Shown here: positions 14,101 to 25,600 of the stretch, piece by piece
How the letters are laid out: every line of letters begins with the position of its first letter
Numbering within the stretch: the first letter of the stretch is position 1
Source of the DNA: Glandiceps talaboti
Taxonomy: Eukaryota > Hemichordata > Enteropneusta > Spengelidae
Assembly (NCBI RefSeq): GCF_964340395.1
Contig: NC_135552.1
Location: 8,109,494-8,173,493 of the forward strand
Reading direction: 5' to 3'
DNA: 64,000 bases
Position numbers and translations under genes: made by a program
The notes under the pieces: model-generated
What the model saw: only the letters and a program-made list of their open reading frames with translations
Told to the model about the DNA's origin: nothing
Databases searched by the model: none

Positions 14101-16261
14101 GTTGAATACAAATAATCATCAACTTTGTTGAATGACAATGTTCATATTATAAATGCAAATAAAAAGATTCCTCATCATGAAATATAGTCACTATGCAAGT
14201 GGGCTTAAAAAATTGTCCGTCAAATGCAGTTTAAGTTGAAATTCCACCTTTCAAATGCCAGTAAATTTAAAATGTCACCTGCTGAATGCAGGTATTTACA
14301 AAAATTCACCTGCATTGGACTATTTATCACCTATTAATTTACCAGCAACTTCACAGACTGATATGTCATCCTCTTTCAACATTTTACATTTCTGTCCTAA
14401 TATTAATAATTAGATATCCCATTTCAACTCTAACCTACTAACTATGCTTGTTCTGCTGCATTTACACATTACATATTTTATCTTTCAGAATCTCAAGGCT
14501 TCCTAGATCATGTATAAATCAGAACCTTTTCAATGTTTAACCAATGTTATATAACTGTTAGACTGACAGATCAGCTGTTGTTGTGGGCGGGGCTTCCCAG
14601 ACGATGACATCATTACAGTCTATATAACTGTATGTATACCCAGGTATTAGAGTGTTTGTTCAATAATTATACACTTTTTTGGTACAAGTGTGCAGACACT
14701 ACATGTAATGCATAGTCTCAACAATCTCACATTATAGAATGTTTCTACATCTCTATTGTACCTCTAATATGACTTTATTACTTTCACTATATCGTTGCAT
14801 GTTTCCTTAAAAACTGTTAAGATGACACACCTTGCTGAGTATTGATTATATGCACTATGTGTACAGATATGTTCTCACCAATATCACATCATAAATATTA
14901 CAACTTTATGTCAATTATACCACGCATAACCCAAAAATATGGAATATACCGGTTTAGTCTGGTTGTTCTACGTCATGACAACATGTGTCTATCTCATGGC
15001 AACACGTGTCTACATGTATGTCACTGGTTCTGCTGTGTTAGAAATGTCAGTCAAAACGTTCAAAATTGCCATTTCTTTCTCAATTTTCCTGTGCTATTAC
15101 TAGCACTGGTATAATTATGTTATTCTCCAATATTTTTCTTCATTCAGCTGGAAAATACTTGTGACATAAGGGTTGCAACTACTTGTCTGGCGACTCCTAG
15201 TGACAAAGCCCTTAGGTCACTCGTATTTTCCTTGGCTGGATGAAGAAAAATATTGGGGAATAACATCTAACAGAACATTATTAGTATTACTGTAAGTTAA
15301 GTATTATTTTCACTGTCATTCCTGGTTTCCTTCTTCAGGTCAAGCTCATGGAAAAGTTAATGGCTGTGGCAGGATTTACGGCTACTCTTCTTTCTACAAG
15401 GGGGTATTTGTTTGTACACAAAAAACTACAAGTTGGGAAACAGGATTAAAATAAAAATGTATGTACATAGGATATGATCACACGCAAGGTATTAGAGTTT
15501 GCTGAATATAATACATACTATATCTACATTGAAAGCATTATGGGCTCACCAATATCAGTATTATCACATCATACAACTGTATATTTTTATTATGACTCCA
15601 TTACTCTCACTACCTTTATGTGTTTCCTTTACAAACATTGCATGTAAGTTGACAAGACAACAGGAGGTATTAGGCTTAGCTGAATAAATTACATGCTCCA
15701 TATGTGCAGGTAGGGTACAAATATCTCACCAGCTGACACACAACTGTACTGATAGGTTCTGACAGTCTATATCTATTATTGTCCATTGTAATGGTTACTT
15801 TCAATGTTACATAAAGATCGTGTCACTCCCTTAAAAAAACGGTAGCTTTAATACACGTTCCATCATGTACCTGTCATATTAAAATTAAAACATCCTGTTT
15901 ACATTTCAATAGCATATGTTTAAGCCTACCATTCAAAGCTTGGTCAGAAACCACCATGTTCTATTAACCTATGCAGATCTGCTGTAGTGTAAAGACAGGA
16001 GAACACATGCAGGACTCTCAGATTTAGATATTAAGTGAACTGTTTCACTTTCAGGTTCAACTGTCAACTGGTTTCTATGGGTCTAACACACTACCACCAT
16101 ATACATTTGGTAATCTAGATACATTTGTTTAATACTTAGTCTGTGTGTCCTGAACTGCAACTATATGTAATTTTTGAGCCCTGACATGGATGTGCAAACT
16201 CATGTACTGTAACTTCAATAAAGTTTAGAAACCAATCTTTGATATGCATGATGTAGTATGT

Positions 16262-16292
<31 letters not shown>

Positions 16293-18472
16293 GTCTGCTG
16301 ACATGACATGAAAGTTGAACTGTGTGCATGCATGTTGGTATTAGTATCACTAGAATGATGACAAATAAAATCACACTAGTTAAACTAACAAAAGAATTTA
16401 ATTCCTAATGTAGCAGCTGATAGGGGGATTTTGTCACACATTGCATGATGTGTGCATAAGGTGAGATAGAGCAACCAGATTGTGAGGGCTACATTGGATA
16501 CTGGAATACTGATTACTATGGTACGATGTACATACATGTATGATGTAATACTGTCCAGCCCGTATCTATGGTAACCCCAAGATTTGTCTTGGCGTTCCTA
16601 TCTGCTTGTTTTAGATAGTAACACCAAGACAAATCTCTGTGCTATATCTATAGTGATTTGAAATCTGCATTCTCATGGACTGTATCTGATGCACTCATGT
16701 GATTTAACACTGGGTTATAACCAAAACTGTTTAATAGTTAAAAGATTTACATCTTGGTGATTGAGGTGATACTTAATCAATAAACTTGTACATACACCTC
16801 ACCTCATCCCAGAACCTTCAGGCAATCTCACTCTACATGTACATGTACATACTGGCTCATCAGATGTCATTGTCCAGCCAAATAGCCAAGTCATTGGGCT
16901 ACTTGCTGAACAGGGTTCTAATTACATTTATATGCTACTACATGTATCCTTAGTGTAGAATATTGTGTTCATTTCGTTTGTTGAAATTTCTATCTTTTTT
17001 TCCTAAAGATACATTTGTCCCAGCATTGAAATTTCCTTGTGTCATGCACTCACAGTTGGACTAATAATAGTTTTCTCAACGAACCAAGATACATTGTACA
17101 TGGACAATCTGAGAATTCAGAACCAGCAGTCTCTGATAAAATACACCTTGATTAAAAAAAGTTAGACCACAAAAAATCTTGATTTGTTTAAAAACCTATA
17201 CATGCAAATCAGGATGACCTCAAAAAATAATCAAGATGGTAGTCCTGATTTGGCCTACCCAGCTGATGAACATTTTTTGTCAAGGGAGTATGGAGTAGTA
17301 TTGTACTGTATTGTATTGTATTGTATTGTATTGTATTGTATTGTATTGTATTGTATTGTACTGTACTGTATTGTAATGCATTGCATTGCATTGCATTGCA
17401 TTGCATTGCATTGTATTGTCTTGTATTGTACTGCTTTACTTTCACAAATGAATGAATAATAAAATAAACACTTACAGACACTCAAATTACAATAGTGAAG
17501 AACATGACAAATAGCTCTAACAGAGCTAATAAGACGTCTTGCCCTACCACTTGATTAAACATTAACTCAATACAGTGTTAAGTGAATACTATTAAACTCA
17601 GCAAGAATGTACTGAAAAACTTACAAATCTGAATATTATTTGTATAACAGTTGATCAAAACACACTCATCAGAAAATTGATACCTAATTTTTTTTATTAA
17701 GCTGTGTAAAATTAAAATAGAAATTTATGCAAACATTTAATGTAGTAATATTTCAAACTACTGACAATCTCAGTTTGCCAATATTGGTACTGTTAAATTT
17801 ATTAGTATTAAAATAATCATTTCATTCTACCTCGGTCATTTTGAAACAGTGTACAGGTCATTTTGGATGAGATACAACCAAGTACTAGGCTATCCATCAT
17901 TTGTGATTTATCCCTTCATTAAATATGTAGTTTTGTTAACCAGTTCTTGGAATTTGCTGTAATTTATCACCATTGGTGACATAAATACAAGCCAGTATGC
18001 AGAAATCACAAAATCAGGGGTGAACAAATCCACTGGTCCTGGGTTCGGGACTTGCGTTTTTTTGGGGGCAGACCGCACAAATTTTACCTTGTCTGGTCCG
18101 TCGGACCAGTACCTTACTGTTAATAACTATGTTAAAAAGTCATCGATGACGACAAATTCAAACTACAGCTTTACTTCAGGTTAAGCATCCCTTTAGCTTA
18201 AATTGTGAAAATTAGAACAATGATTTGATGAGAGGGAAACCATTTACAGCAAGAATAGTAACATCCAGGGTACTGGTAACCTAGGAGAGGTCAAAGGTTA
18301 AAGGTCATGACAATCTTACCTCTGTTAATAACCATGGATTTCGTTGTACAAGTGCATCCCAGTCTGTGTCCTCTGTAACGATGGCATAGTTGTTCTTAGC
18401 TGCTGTGGCACACCCAAGGTGCTGCGTTAGCAGGTTTTTACCAGTGGCTTCTCTTATTGCTTTTGCAGACAT
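2021..18472 (-). CDS. ACLY: ATP-citrate lyase, N-terminal part (5 coding exons, partial)
   Basis: ATP-citrate lyase (ATP-citrate synthase) cleaves cytosolic citrate with CoA and ATP to acetyl-CoA and oxaloacetate, feeding lipid synthesis and protein acetylation. Five minus-strand exons, 18472-18320, 6072-5950, 5261-5100, 3036-2939 and 2100-2021, join in phases 0, 0, 0, 2 with good GT-AG sites and encode the first 205 codons. The predicted start MSAKAI is the same as in vertebrate ACLY. Clear family landmarks follow: [45 protein letters not shown] and [10 protein letters not shown]. These belong to the ATP-grasp / succinyl-CoA-synthetase-beta-like N-terminal half. The full enzyme is about 1,100 residues; the CoA-ligase alpha-like and citrate-synthase-like parts lie beyond the left edge. 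Intron 1 between coding exons is about 12.2 kb. Identity is by recalled family sequence, not a search, but the match spans all five exons. Confidence 0.93.
2939..3036 (-). CDS. ACLY: ACLY coding exon 4
   Basis: A 98-base exon with acceptor ttgtacag and donor gtaagttgc. It reads [19 protein letters not shown] and then a lysine-rich end. It aligns with the less conserved linker after GDVDAK in vertebrate ACLY, so it was placed by position and frame rather than by strong identity. Confidence 0.82.
3037..5099. other. ACLY intron 4 (between coding exons 3 and 4)
   Basis: AT-rich, with no exon seen. Near 4091-4170 a sequence containing gatgagctctatagaaatat occurs twice in tandem with a period of about 47 bases. 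Short reading frames here, including 4616-4816, lack family resemblance or splice support. Confidence 0.5.
5100..5261 (-). CDS. ACLY: ACLY coding exon 3
   Basis: A 162-base, phase 0-0 exon with acceptor ttcgttacag and donor gtttgtcat. It encodes [16 protein letters not shown], then YVCIYSSR and [13 protein letters not shown], the most conserved block of the ACLY N-terminus. Confidence 0.95.
5338..5698. repeat. Palindromic MITE-like element, copy 1
   Basis: The ends are inverted repeats: the left end reads ttttaaaatgaccgtatatg and the right end is the complement of ttttaaagtggccatgtggt. The halves are also mutually palindromic inside (the ttgtaactcaat / attgagttacaa blocks). A second copy lies at about 56439-56748 and half a copy at about 49749-49895 on the same strand, so this is a dispersed family. 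It has no coding capacity, so it would depend on a transposase elsewhere. Confidence 0.8.
5950..6072 (-). CDS. ACLY: ACLY coding exon 2
   Basis: A 123-base, phase 0-0 exon with acceptor tttgttttag and donor gtataatt. It encodes [20 protein letters not shown] and then the [12 protein letters not shown] stretch, which matches the vertebrate [20 protein letters not shown] block almost residue for residue. Confidence 0.96.
6456..6849. repeat. MITE-like element with perfect 15-bp inverted ends
   Basis: The left end cagtgttgcagccag at 6456-6470 is the exact reverse complement of ctggctgcaacactg at 6835-6849, bounding 394 bases. There is no transposase reading frame inside. I could not identify a clear target-site duplication. 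Confidence 0.7.
8783..9020. repeat. 35-bp minisatellite, about 7 copies
   Basis: The unit contains agaatatcgtctgtatcatt followed by gtatatgtatattat. The repeat spacing is exactly 35 bases for the first copies (8785, 8820, 8855, 8890). One copy has a 6-base tatgta insertion, and a C-to-A change (cgtctg to cgtatg) marks the middle copies. Confidence 0.95.
11812..11876. repeat. (GAGT)n microsatellite
   Basis: About 16 uninterrupted copies of the tetranucleotide gagt/gtga within the ACLY intron. Confidence 0.97.
13650..13746. repeat. Short foldback element
   Basis: The left arm around 13653-13682, ending atgcggatggga, pairs imperfectly with 13715-13745, which begins tcccatccacatggattcca. The spacer is about 32 bases and AT-rich. 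It is probably a small MITE. Confidence 0.6.
15118..15265. repeat. Palindromic MITE-like element (148 bp)
   Basis: The left arm 15118-15172 starts tgttattctccaatattttt. It is the near-perfect complement of the right arm 15209-15265, which ends ttggggaataaca. About 36 bases separate the arms. Confidence 0.85.
16255..16293. repeat. (GT)n followed by poly-G
   Basis: A simple repeat: a gt run followed by about 18 G residues. Confidence 0.9.
16580..16636. repeat. Compact hairpin, 24-base arms and 9-base loop
   Basis: The arm agatttgtcttggcgttcct ending atct (16580-16603) pairs with 16613-16636, which ends accaagacaaatct. It could be a small transposon relic or, less likely, a small-RNA precursor. 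Confidence 0.6.
17295..17420. repeat. 5-bp repeat (TTGTA/TTGCA)n
   Basis: About 25 tandem pentamers. ttgta units change to ttgca units in the second half, then return to ttgta. All long open frames here are artefacts of the repeat. Confidence 0.95.
18320..18472 (-). CDS. ACLY: ACLY coding exon 1 (start codon)
   Basis: The ATG at 18472-18470 begins [15 protein letters not shown] and continues to [18 protein letters not shown], matching the vertebrate N-terminus (MSAKAIS..., DTDWARLL..., PWLL). The exon ends in phase 0 at donor gtaagattg. Upstream, the sequence runs 14 bases to an acceptor (cttcag at about 18487-18492), so the 5' UTR is spliced. Confidence 0.95.
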
Positions 18473-18486
18473 TGTAGTAAATTAGT

Positions 18487-21400
18487 CTGAAGAAAAAACA
18501 GAGAGAGAGAAAATAATTTGATTTTTCTGAATGACAATACTGCTAGTTTACTGAAAATTATGGCACTGACCATGACTACATACCATGAACTGTTCCTATA
18601 AGTATATTGTATGTAACAGCACTTTATACACCATGGGAACAGAAGCATGCTGTGTATAAAATATTAAACTTCCCTAAGTGTGCAGGTACAGTATGCATAA
18701 TCAGGTATGGTATAAGGTTATTCAATCACAGCTGAGCAGTTAATGGAATTAAATAGATTGACTTGTAAAATTGATTACCCTGCCAAACAGGCACTGTACA
18801 AATCAAACCTGAGGACCAAGCAAGGTACAAATGCAGGTTGATGGTTTTTTTCATGTTTTGAATGGTATACAGGAATAAAATATAATAGTATAACTCATTG
18901 ACTGTCTTTGAAGTGGACCACAAACTATGCCTACAATTTGAAATATAACAAACTCAGAATATATGTATTATGTAATCTACTATGAATGTATTTATTTTCG
19001 TGTACAAAAATTTATGTCGAAAAATTATTTTCCATTTTGGCTTTTCTTTACTTTGGCAGATAAACCAATTTTTCAGTTTAAATGTTATACGTATACAGTG
19101 TTTTTGCTAAGGTTGGGGAACCTGGTAACAGAAAGGGGGAATATGGTAAAACAGGCAAAGATTCCAATACATTGTACCATCATTTTAGTGAATAACCCTA
19201 GTAAAATGATAGGGGAATTTTACTGAGGTAGATTTTACCTGCTTACTACCCATAGCAAAAACACTGTTATAATGTAGCCACATCACTTATAAGTTAAAAT
19301 CCTGTTTTCATAACTCAATTTTTTTTTTTTAAATAATACCTCTTCCCTCCAACCCTGGTAACTAGAGGATAATAGAGTTAATGTATTGATTCACACTTCA
19401 TAAATTTAACTTTATCAACTGTAGTTAGTCAGAATTTACCAGTGAAAATGATCGTATTCAGCTTTATCAACTGTAGTTACACCAGAGAAAATGATCACAT
19501 TTTCATACTGATTTATTAAGGAGAAAAAAATTGTTTTTGGTAAAGCAAAAATATAATATATGTTATATAAATCATGCAAAACAATAGGCTTGAAATCGCT
19601 TCAATATTCCTTTATTATTGAATTATTATGCAAAGTAGCAGGAAATAATGAAACAATGCTTCTTTGTTATCAAATCTCTGGTGTGCTCATTGTCTGAAGA
19701 GGACCAAAAATCAATGGTTTTTTGTGCTAATAATATCATTGATAACATTACGTGGATTGTACCACAAAATGTACTCACATGTCTGTGTGTTCTCATGATT
19801 TTTGAATCCTGGACATTTACAGAAACTAGGAAATTTGGTACAATTTCCCTGGCAAGAACTTTACAGGAACCTTGCTAAAATATAATATAACTCAGCTAGA
19901 TTTTACTTATTTGCAGCTTTTGATAATAAATCAACTGAAATTCAAATTGTGACAAGAATATTACAAACTGATTAATGAAAAGCATGTACATACTTGTAGG
20001 TTAACTTAAAGTTGGGAAACTGGTATACGTAACACTGACTGGTGAAATCTGAAAAAAAAACTTGCACAGATTTCGATACACTAATGTTTAACTTTTGGTG
20101 GGTCATTAAAATTACTTATGGAAACCATGGAAGAATCACACACTTCCATGCTGAAACCATGAATTTAAACCTAGGTCCATGCACTAATAATGTTATCCTA
20201 TTAGTACAGCTATATGGATTATACAGGGTCCTTCATTGTTCTGGGATAACTTTACTTACACTAATGGTCTGCAAGACATCAACACTTTTCATACCTAAAT
20301 TTTTAATCCTAATTCTAACTGGGCCTTTAAATGCTGATCAAACATGACCATTGATGAAAACTCAAGACTATTCATGGTGATAGGTGATAGACTGACCCTG
20401 TGACTCCTATTTAATACCATTATCATAATAATCACTTGAGTGCTTTTGTTTGGCTTTTGAGTTACCTGATAGAAGATAAGATATACACTGCAGCAAAGGC
20501 CAAAAAAAAATGTGATCAGTAAGGATACACACGAACACAGTTTTCACCATTGAGGTACATACATGTAGACTGTAGAGAACTGGTTCTTTTACTGCCATGT
20601 TTTAACAGTACATGGTAGAGTGGAAATCCCTAAGGCTCAATAGACTACCGAACATTGTATCAAGACTACCAACTTCTATCAAGACTACCAACTGTATAAG
20701 GTAATCTGATTCAAGACTGTAGCTATAACCTCAGTAACTCAATCCACAGTCCCTCGATCATTATTACAATTAGCAATGAGGTGAGGTGCAGTATCAAATA
20801 TCTATGCATTGTACCCCTCATATAAGAACTCAACAGTCTTGAGTTTCCTGGCAGGAAAAATGCTGAGACAAAAAAATATTCTCTAAATGCTTGTGTTTAA
20901 ATTTCAAATTCCTTTATCAAAAACATAACCTGCGTTAATTAAATACACTATCAATAAAATGGAAACGGATATGTCATCTTTACTCAGAGATCGAGGTCCA
21001 GCATGATATTAACCTTGCAAAGTATCAAATGGTGTGATAGCCTCACTTGAGATATTAATAATCAAATGTGTTAGACATGTAGCTTATATTCACTAGATCA
21101 ATAAAGGTTAGCCATATAAAATTTCAGTTCAATTTTTCATTATTAAAGTTATTTCATTATACTTGGGTCAGTAAATGATACGAGTTGTAATCATCTTCCA
21201 TTTTGAGATCATCTTGCATTTGTCCTTCAAAGGTCATTGACCTCATGATGTCACACAATTAAAATCTGACAGCCACATATATGCATACACAGTAACACTT
21301 GATTGCCACTGTCACATTAATTATAAACTAAAGCAGGGGTTTTTTTTTGCCAGTGTGAATAAGAATATTCAAAAATAAAATATTCAATAAAATATAATTT

Positions 21401-22533
21401 TTTAAATTTACTTTAAAGTTTTTTGGGGTAAGAATGTAAACCTTCACAGAAAAGAATTAAGTGCTCCAAGAATTTTTTTGAATATCATAATATCTATCTC
21501 ATTAAGTTTAGCATATAGCTAAATAAAGTAACAGACTTGTGAAAAACAAATGTACAGATGTACATGATAATACCCTATCATAGATAACACCTCAATCCTG
21601 CAGCTCATAATGACTGGCAAGTATTTTTCACTGATTCACAAATCTGAAAGGTAAATAATCTGTCTATTGAAAACTAAATGAAGTCAACCGGCAAAGTAAT
21701 GCTGCTGTTTGATAGCTTCATTTTTTTTTTCTGAATATATTTGAAGAAAAAAATCCAATTGAAAAAATGTAATTTTGATTCACATTAATACTAATTGCTA
21801 TAACAGAGTATTTCATATTATCACAACTTTGCATAATTGCCTGGGTTTTCTACTCATTCACTTGTCCAGATACAAGAAGAGGGCAGTTTTGTTTTGCTGA
21901 AACAATGTGTTCATGTAAAATACATCTAAAACATTACATACTGGATGGAAACAACAAAAACAATGAACAAAGATTATTTCCTGCTTTCAAACTTCAAATA
22001 ATATAGTTATTGTTAAAATATGATGATCCAAAAACACTTTATGGTCAAGTGTTTCATTGGTCTGTTATACTCGTGGAGTCGTGACTCTGAATGGACTGCC
22101 ACGGATTAAAAAAAATATATTAAAATATTGAAAGAAATTCATGTAATGCAATGGGAATGGGAATCTACAGTTTATATTACTATAAGGGCATTGACATACA
22201 TAATGTAAACGAATGTAAACATGTTTTTAGTGACAAAAAACAAGCACAAGGTCTGTCCGGGATGTCTTAGGCGATGACACGTACTCTACGCTGTCACAGG
22301 ATAACTGCTGACACTGACAGGGTCGTACACACTGCAGTGTGTGTACACTACTCTATGAGTTGTATAATACTAACGCTATTTACAAACGTGGCACAATCTC
22401 TAACTGCACCGTACACACACTGTAAAAGTGGTTGTGCACACAGATCTGAAGGTGCACTACAAGGTAGAGAGAGCAACAAGTCTATATTCTACATGTCCAA
22501 CACAGACACAGCGAATACGAAAGAGGTACTCAC
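18487..22533. other. ACLY 5' UTR intron (predicted)
   Basis: This lies between the predicted non-coding exon and the start-codon exon. It is AT-rich, and no coding exon or strong repeat array was seen. Short frames here have no family resemblance. Confidence 0.5.
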
Positions 22534-22600
22534 CTCGGGTAAACCTGCAGCGGTGTGACGGATGTCTGTCCTTCGTGTAGATCCGACTGTCGGATGAGAT
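22534..22600 (-). other. ACLY: Probable ACLY 5' UTR exon (upper end uncertain)
   Basis: A strong donor (gtgagtac in minus-strand sense) ends a non-coding exon at 22534, upstream of the spliced 5' UTR of coding exon 1. The surrounding 22.3-22.65 kb is richer in CpG than the flanks, as expected near a promoter. The transcription start is not visible, so the upper boundary is a guess. Confidence 0.5.
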
Positions 22601-22603
22601 GAG

Positions 22604-22612
22604 TCACGCCAC
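22604..22612 (+). promoter_or_regulatory. Sterol-response-element-like site near ACLY promoter
   Basis: TCACGCCAC fits the classical SRE consensus TCACNCCAC bound by SREBP. It lies about 70 bases upstream of the predicted first-exon donor. Mammalian ACLY is a known SREBP target, so the position makes sense, but a 9-base match can arise by chance. Confidence 0.3.
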
Positions 22613-22649
22613 CTAGCTCAGAGCTGACGTACCTAGCTGCATTAGACCC

Positions 22650-25600
22650 TTTAACTCGTTTATCTTTAACAAGGCCATTTTTACTGTTTATTTCAATCCC
22701 CAGATTTCAACAAATAACATGTATAAGTTAAACCCTTTTCTATGTAAGTGGTGTATTTTAAGGAAAGTATTGAGGTAAAATCATATAAACCCCTAAATGT
22801 TCCAAAATACTGATTTTCGTATTGTTTGTTGTAAGACTGAGGGCGCTCTCCACATTAGGCTTTCACTCTGCAGAGAATCATTCGATATCAAATTCTGAGC
22901 TTTTATTGGCAGATGACGGACACACCTCTCTCACCTCATAGTGGCCACTTCATGGCAGACATGACCAGATGATGTCATCAATGACAACAATAACTCTATC
23001 GGAACACAATAGAAGTCCATGCATTGAGCACATGCGAGTCGTACGCGTACGCTCTGGTCATGCGTACGTCAAAGAACATTTCACTATAGTGGATCCAAAT
23101 TTGGCACACAATCAAATCCCATAGTGTGTGTGCAGGCCTAGACGTTCACACCTGTATGTATGTATGTATGTATGTATGTATGTATGTATGTATGTATGTA
23201 TGTATGTATGTATGTATGTATGTATGTATGTATGTATGTATGTATGTATGTATGTATGTATGTATGTATGTATGTATGTATGCATGGGGTTCTACTTCCA
23301 TGATGTATGTATGTATGTATGTATGTATGTATGTATGTTTGTATGTTTGTGCGTGTGTGTGTATGTATGTGAGATTGAGGAGTGCAAGAATGAACGAACG
23401 AAAGAATCAATCAATCAATGAATGAACCAACCAACCAACCAACCAAGAAATGAATGAATGAATGAATATACACATTGCTATTTACAAAATGTATATCCTA
23501 TATTTTCACAGTTGTTGACATAGCAAAGTATGAATACCATATAGTACATTGAGTAATACAACCAGCCTCTTATAAGGGAGTGATCATAAATACCTTTGAA
23601 ATCAGCGGGTGCTCTAGAGGGGTGGATTTGTGTGCAGTGGTCTTCTCTGCAAGTGATGGGTGTTAGTTTACTCTATTACTTAATCTTGTTTATCAAATAA
23701 TAAAGAGTGAAGGAGGGGTTTGGAAAAGGATGAGATGTACACGTACTAAGGAAAAATATATAATTCTTGGATATAACCGATTGATTGACAAATCGATTGA
23801 TAACGATTGAGGAATCGAAGAGCCAAGTGCCCTAAGAATGAAATAATTGTTGTAAAGTAATTCAAGGAACCTGTAATGGTGATACTTTGTCTCCCTTCCA
23901 AGTGTAGGATGAATAACTCCATTTCTCTACAAGTAGGGAGGAACCTCCTACATTTTAAATACAAATTTCAGCAGGTATATTACAAACGTCGAGATAAAAT
24001 TATTACAAATGTTGGTTGTACGTATGAATAGAAAGTGGATGATGGAGGCAATGTCAGAGTGATTTACACATTGTCACTAAAATTCCACGAACTCTATTAA
24101 TACATCTCAATAATTATCAATGACTATGATAAAAAAGTACAGTAACACAAACAAATTACCGAGCATATCACAAAAGACTACCAACACTCTAGAATGCAAC
24201 TGCACGTATCATGTCTTGGTTTAAATGTAGAGATTAAACACTTAAGCTTTGGTGTAAGAACAAGTAAATATAATATTAGTTTGAGGTATTTACATTAACT
24301 TTTCACACTATTTGAACCTTGGATTTACATCGGCCAGTTATTACTACGATAGCAGGTCGGATACATCATCGGGTAATTTATAAAAACGTGTAATTTCAGG
24401 TAATTTAGTACATGTACTGATGGTAAAGAAGTGCTTCTGTCATTTAAGGCTAAATAAACTCATAAGCTAAATGGTTAATTTGCATAATTAAAAATGTGTT
24501 TAATAATTACGCAATATGTTAACTATGCAAGCTTCAAATTTCATATAGTTTCACAGAATTAATTTTCCAATTAAGGGGTGCATCATGTGTGATAGCTATT
24601 TTGCATTCCAACAGTGTGTATAAGCCCAAAAATCTATGATTTTGCCCTTACGAGAGGCATATTATGATTGAAATTATAGCCTGGAGCACCCACGAGGAAA
24701 GACGACTGATTAGTATGTATGTCGACACCTACAGGTATATATCTCAATAGAGATAAATCATGAAAGTACAAGCGGAGTTAACATTTGCCGAACCTTCGAA
24801 GAGATAAACAGAGTACTAATGCCACGCTTGGTGAACTTTACACAAAATGTTGTAGTGAATGTTTGGCTAACTACATACCACATACAAGGTTACTCTCGTA
24901 CCGGATCACACTAGCACACCTCAACAGACATAGTCATAGACTTGTGGTTCGGCAGTTACCACTCCATACAGGAATGGTATCTTTTCTCCCACCTTTATGG
25001 CTTTTATTGTTCAAACGATTGCTTTAAGAAAGTGTTTACGTTTCTATCATTAAACAATGATGTAATTATATATCTTCTATGTGATTGGATGTAAGTATTA
25101 AAGGATGACGTCATCTGTAATAATTAACTTCAATCATAGACAATAGAGAGCAATTGATATCGTGAGCAAAATTCTAACTTATCTTATGCTAAGATCACAT
25201 GTTCTCATTAATCCGACTACCCTTTGTATTGGCGCTTTACACTCAACTGATCACAATATGTCAATGCCGCCTACTTTCTCATCATTCAACCGATAAGAGC
25301 CAGTGTTAAAACTACTAGTCTAGTAGCTCAATTTGAGAAGTTAATTATTAATATATTTTTAGACAAAAGGACAAATTGACCAAACTAATATCTATTAAAA
25401 TATTGGTAAATAACACATCACTTTCAAACCCAACTAAGATGCCATTATAAATTGAAGATGGTCGTTTTAGAAATGTACCCATTTCCAATCGATTGTGCAT
25501 CCATTGTAACTTAGGAGAAGTACAAGATAAAAACAATTTGTTATGATGTGAAGTCAAGAAACCGGTCTCTGGAGAATGCAACCCCTCATGTCTTCCCTAT

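Larger units (their letters stand above)
6073..18319. other. Large ACLY intron (about 12.2 kb) with repeats
   Basis: No exon was recognised on either strand. It holds a MITE-like element with perfect 15-bp ends (6456-6849), a 35-bp minisatellite (8783-9020), a (GAGT)n run (about 11812-11876), foldback elements near 13650-13746, 15118-15265 and 16580-16636, a GT/G tract (16255-16293) and a 5-bp repeat (about 17295-17420). Confidence 0.7.

Noticed and set aside
17184-17485. Long frames reading V-L-Y-C-I or Q-Y-N-T-I repeats on both strands
   Set aside because: They are translations of the pentamer repeat.
23126-23425. Frames rich in Y-V-C-M and Y-I-H-T repeats
   Set aside because: Artefacts of the tatg microsatellite.
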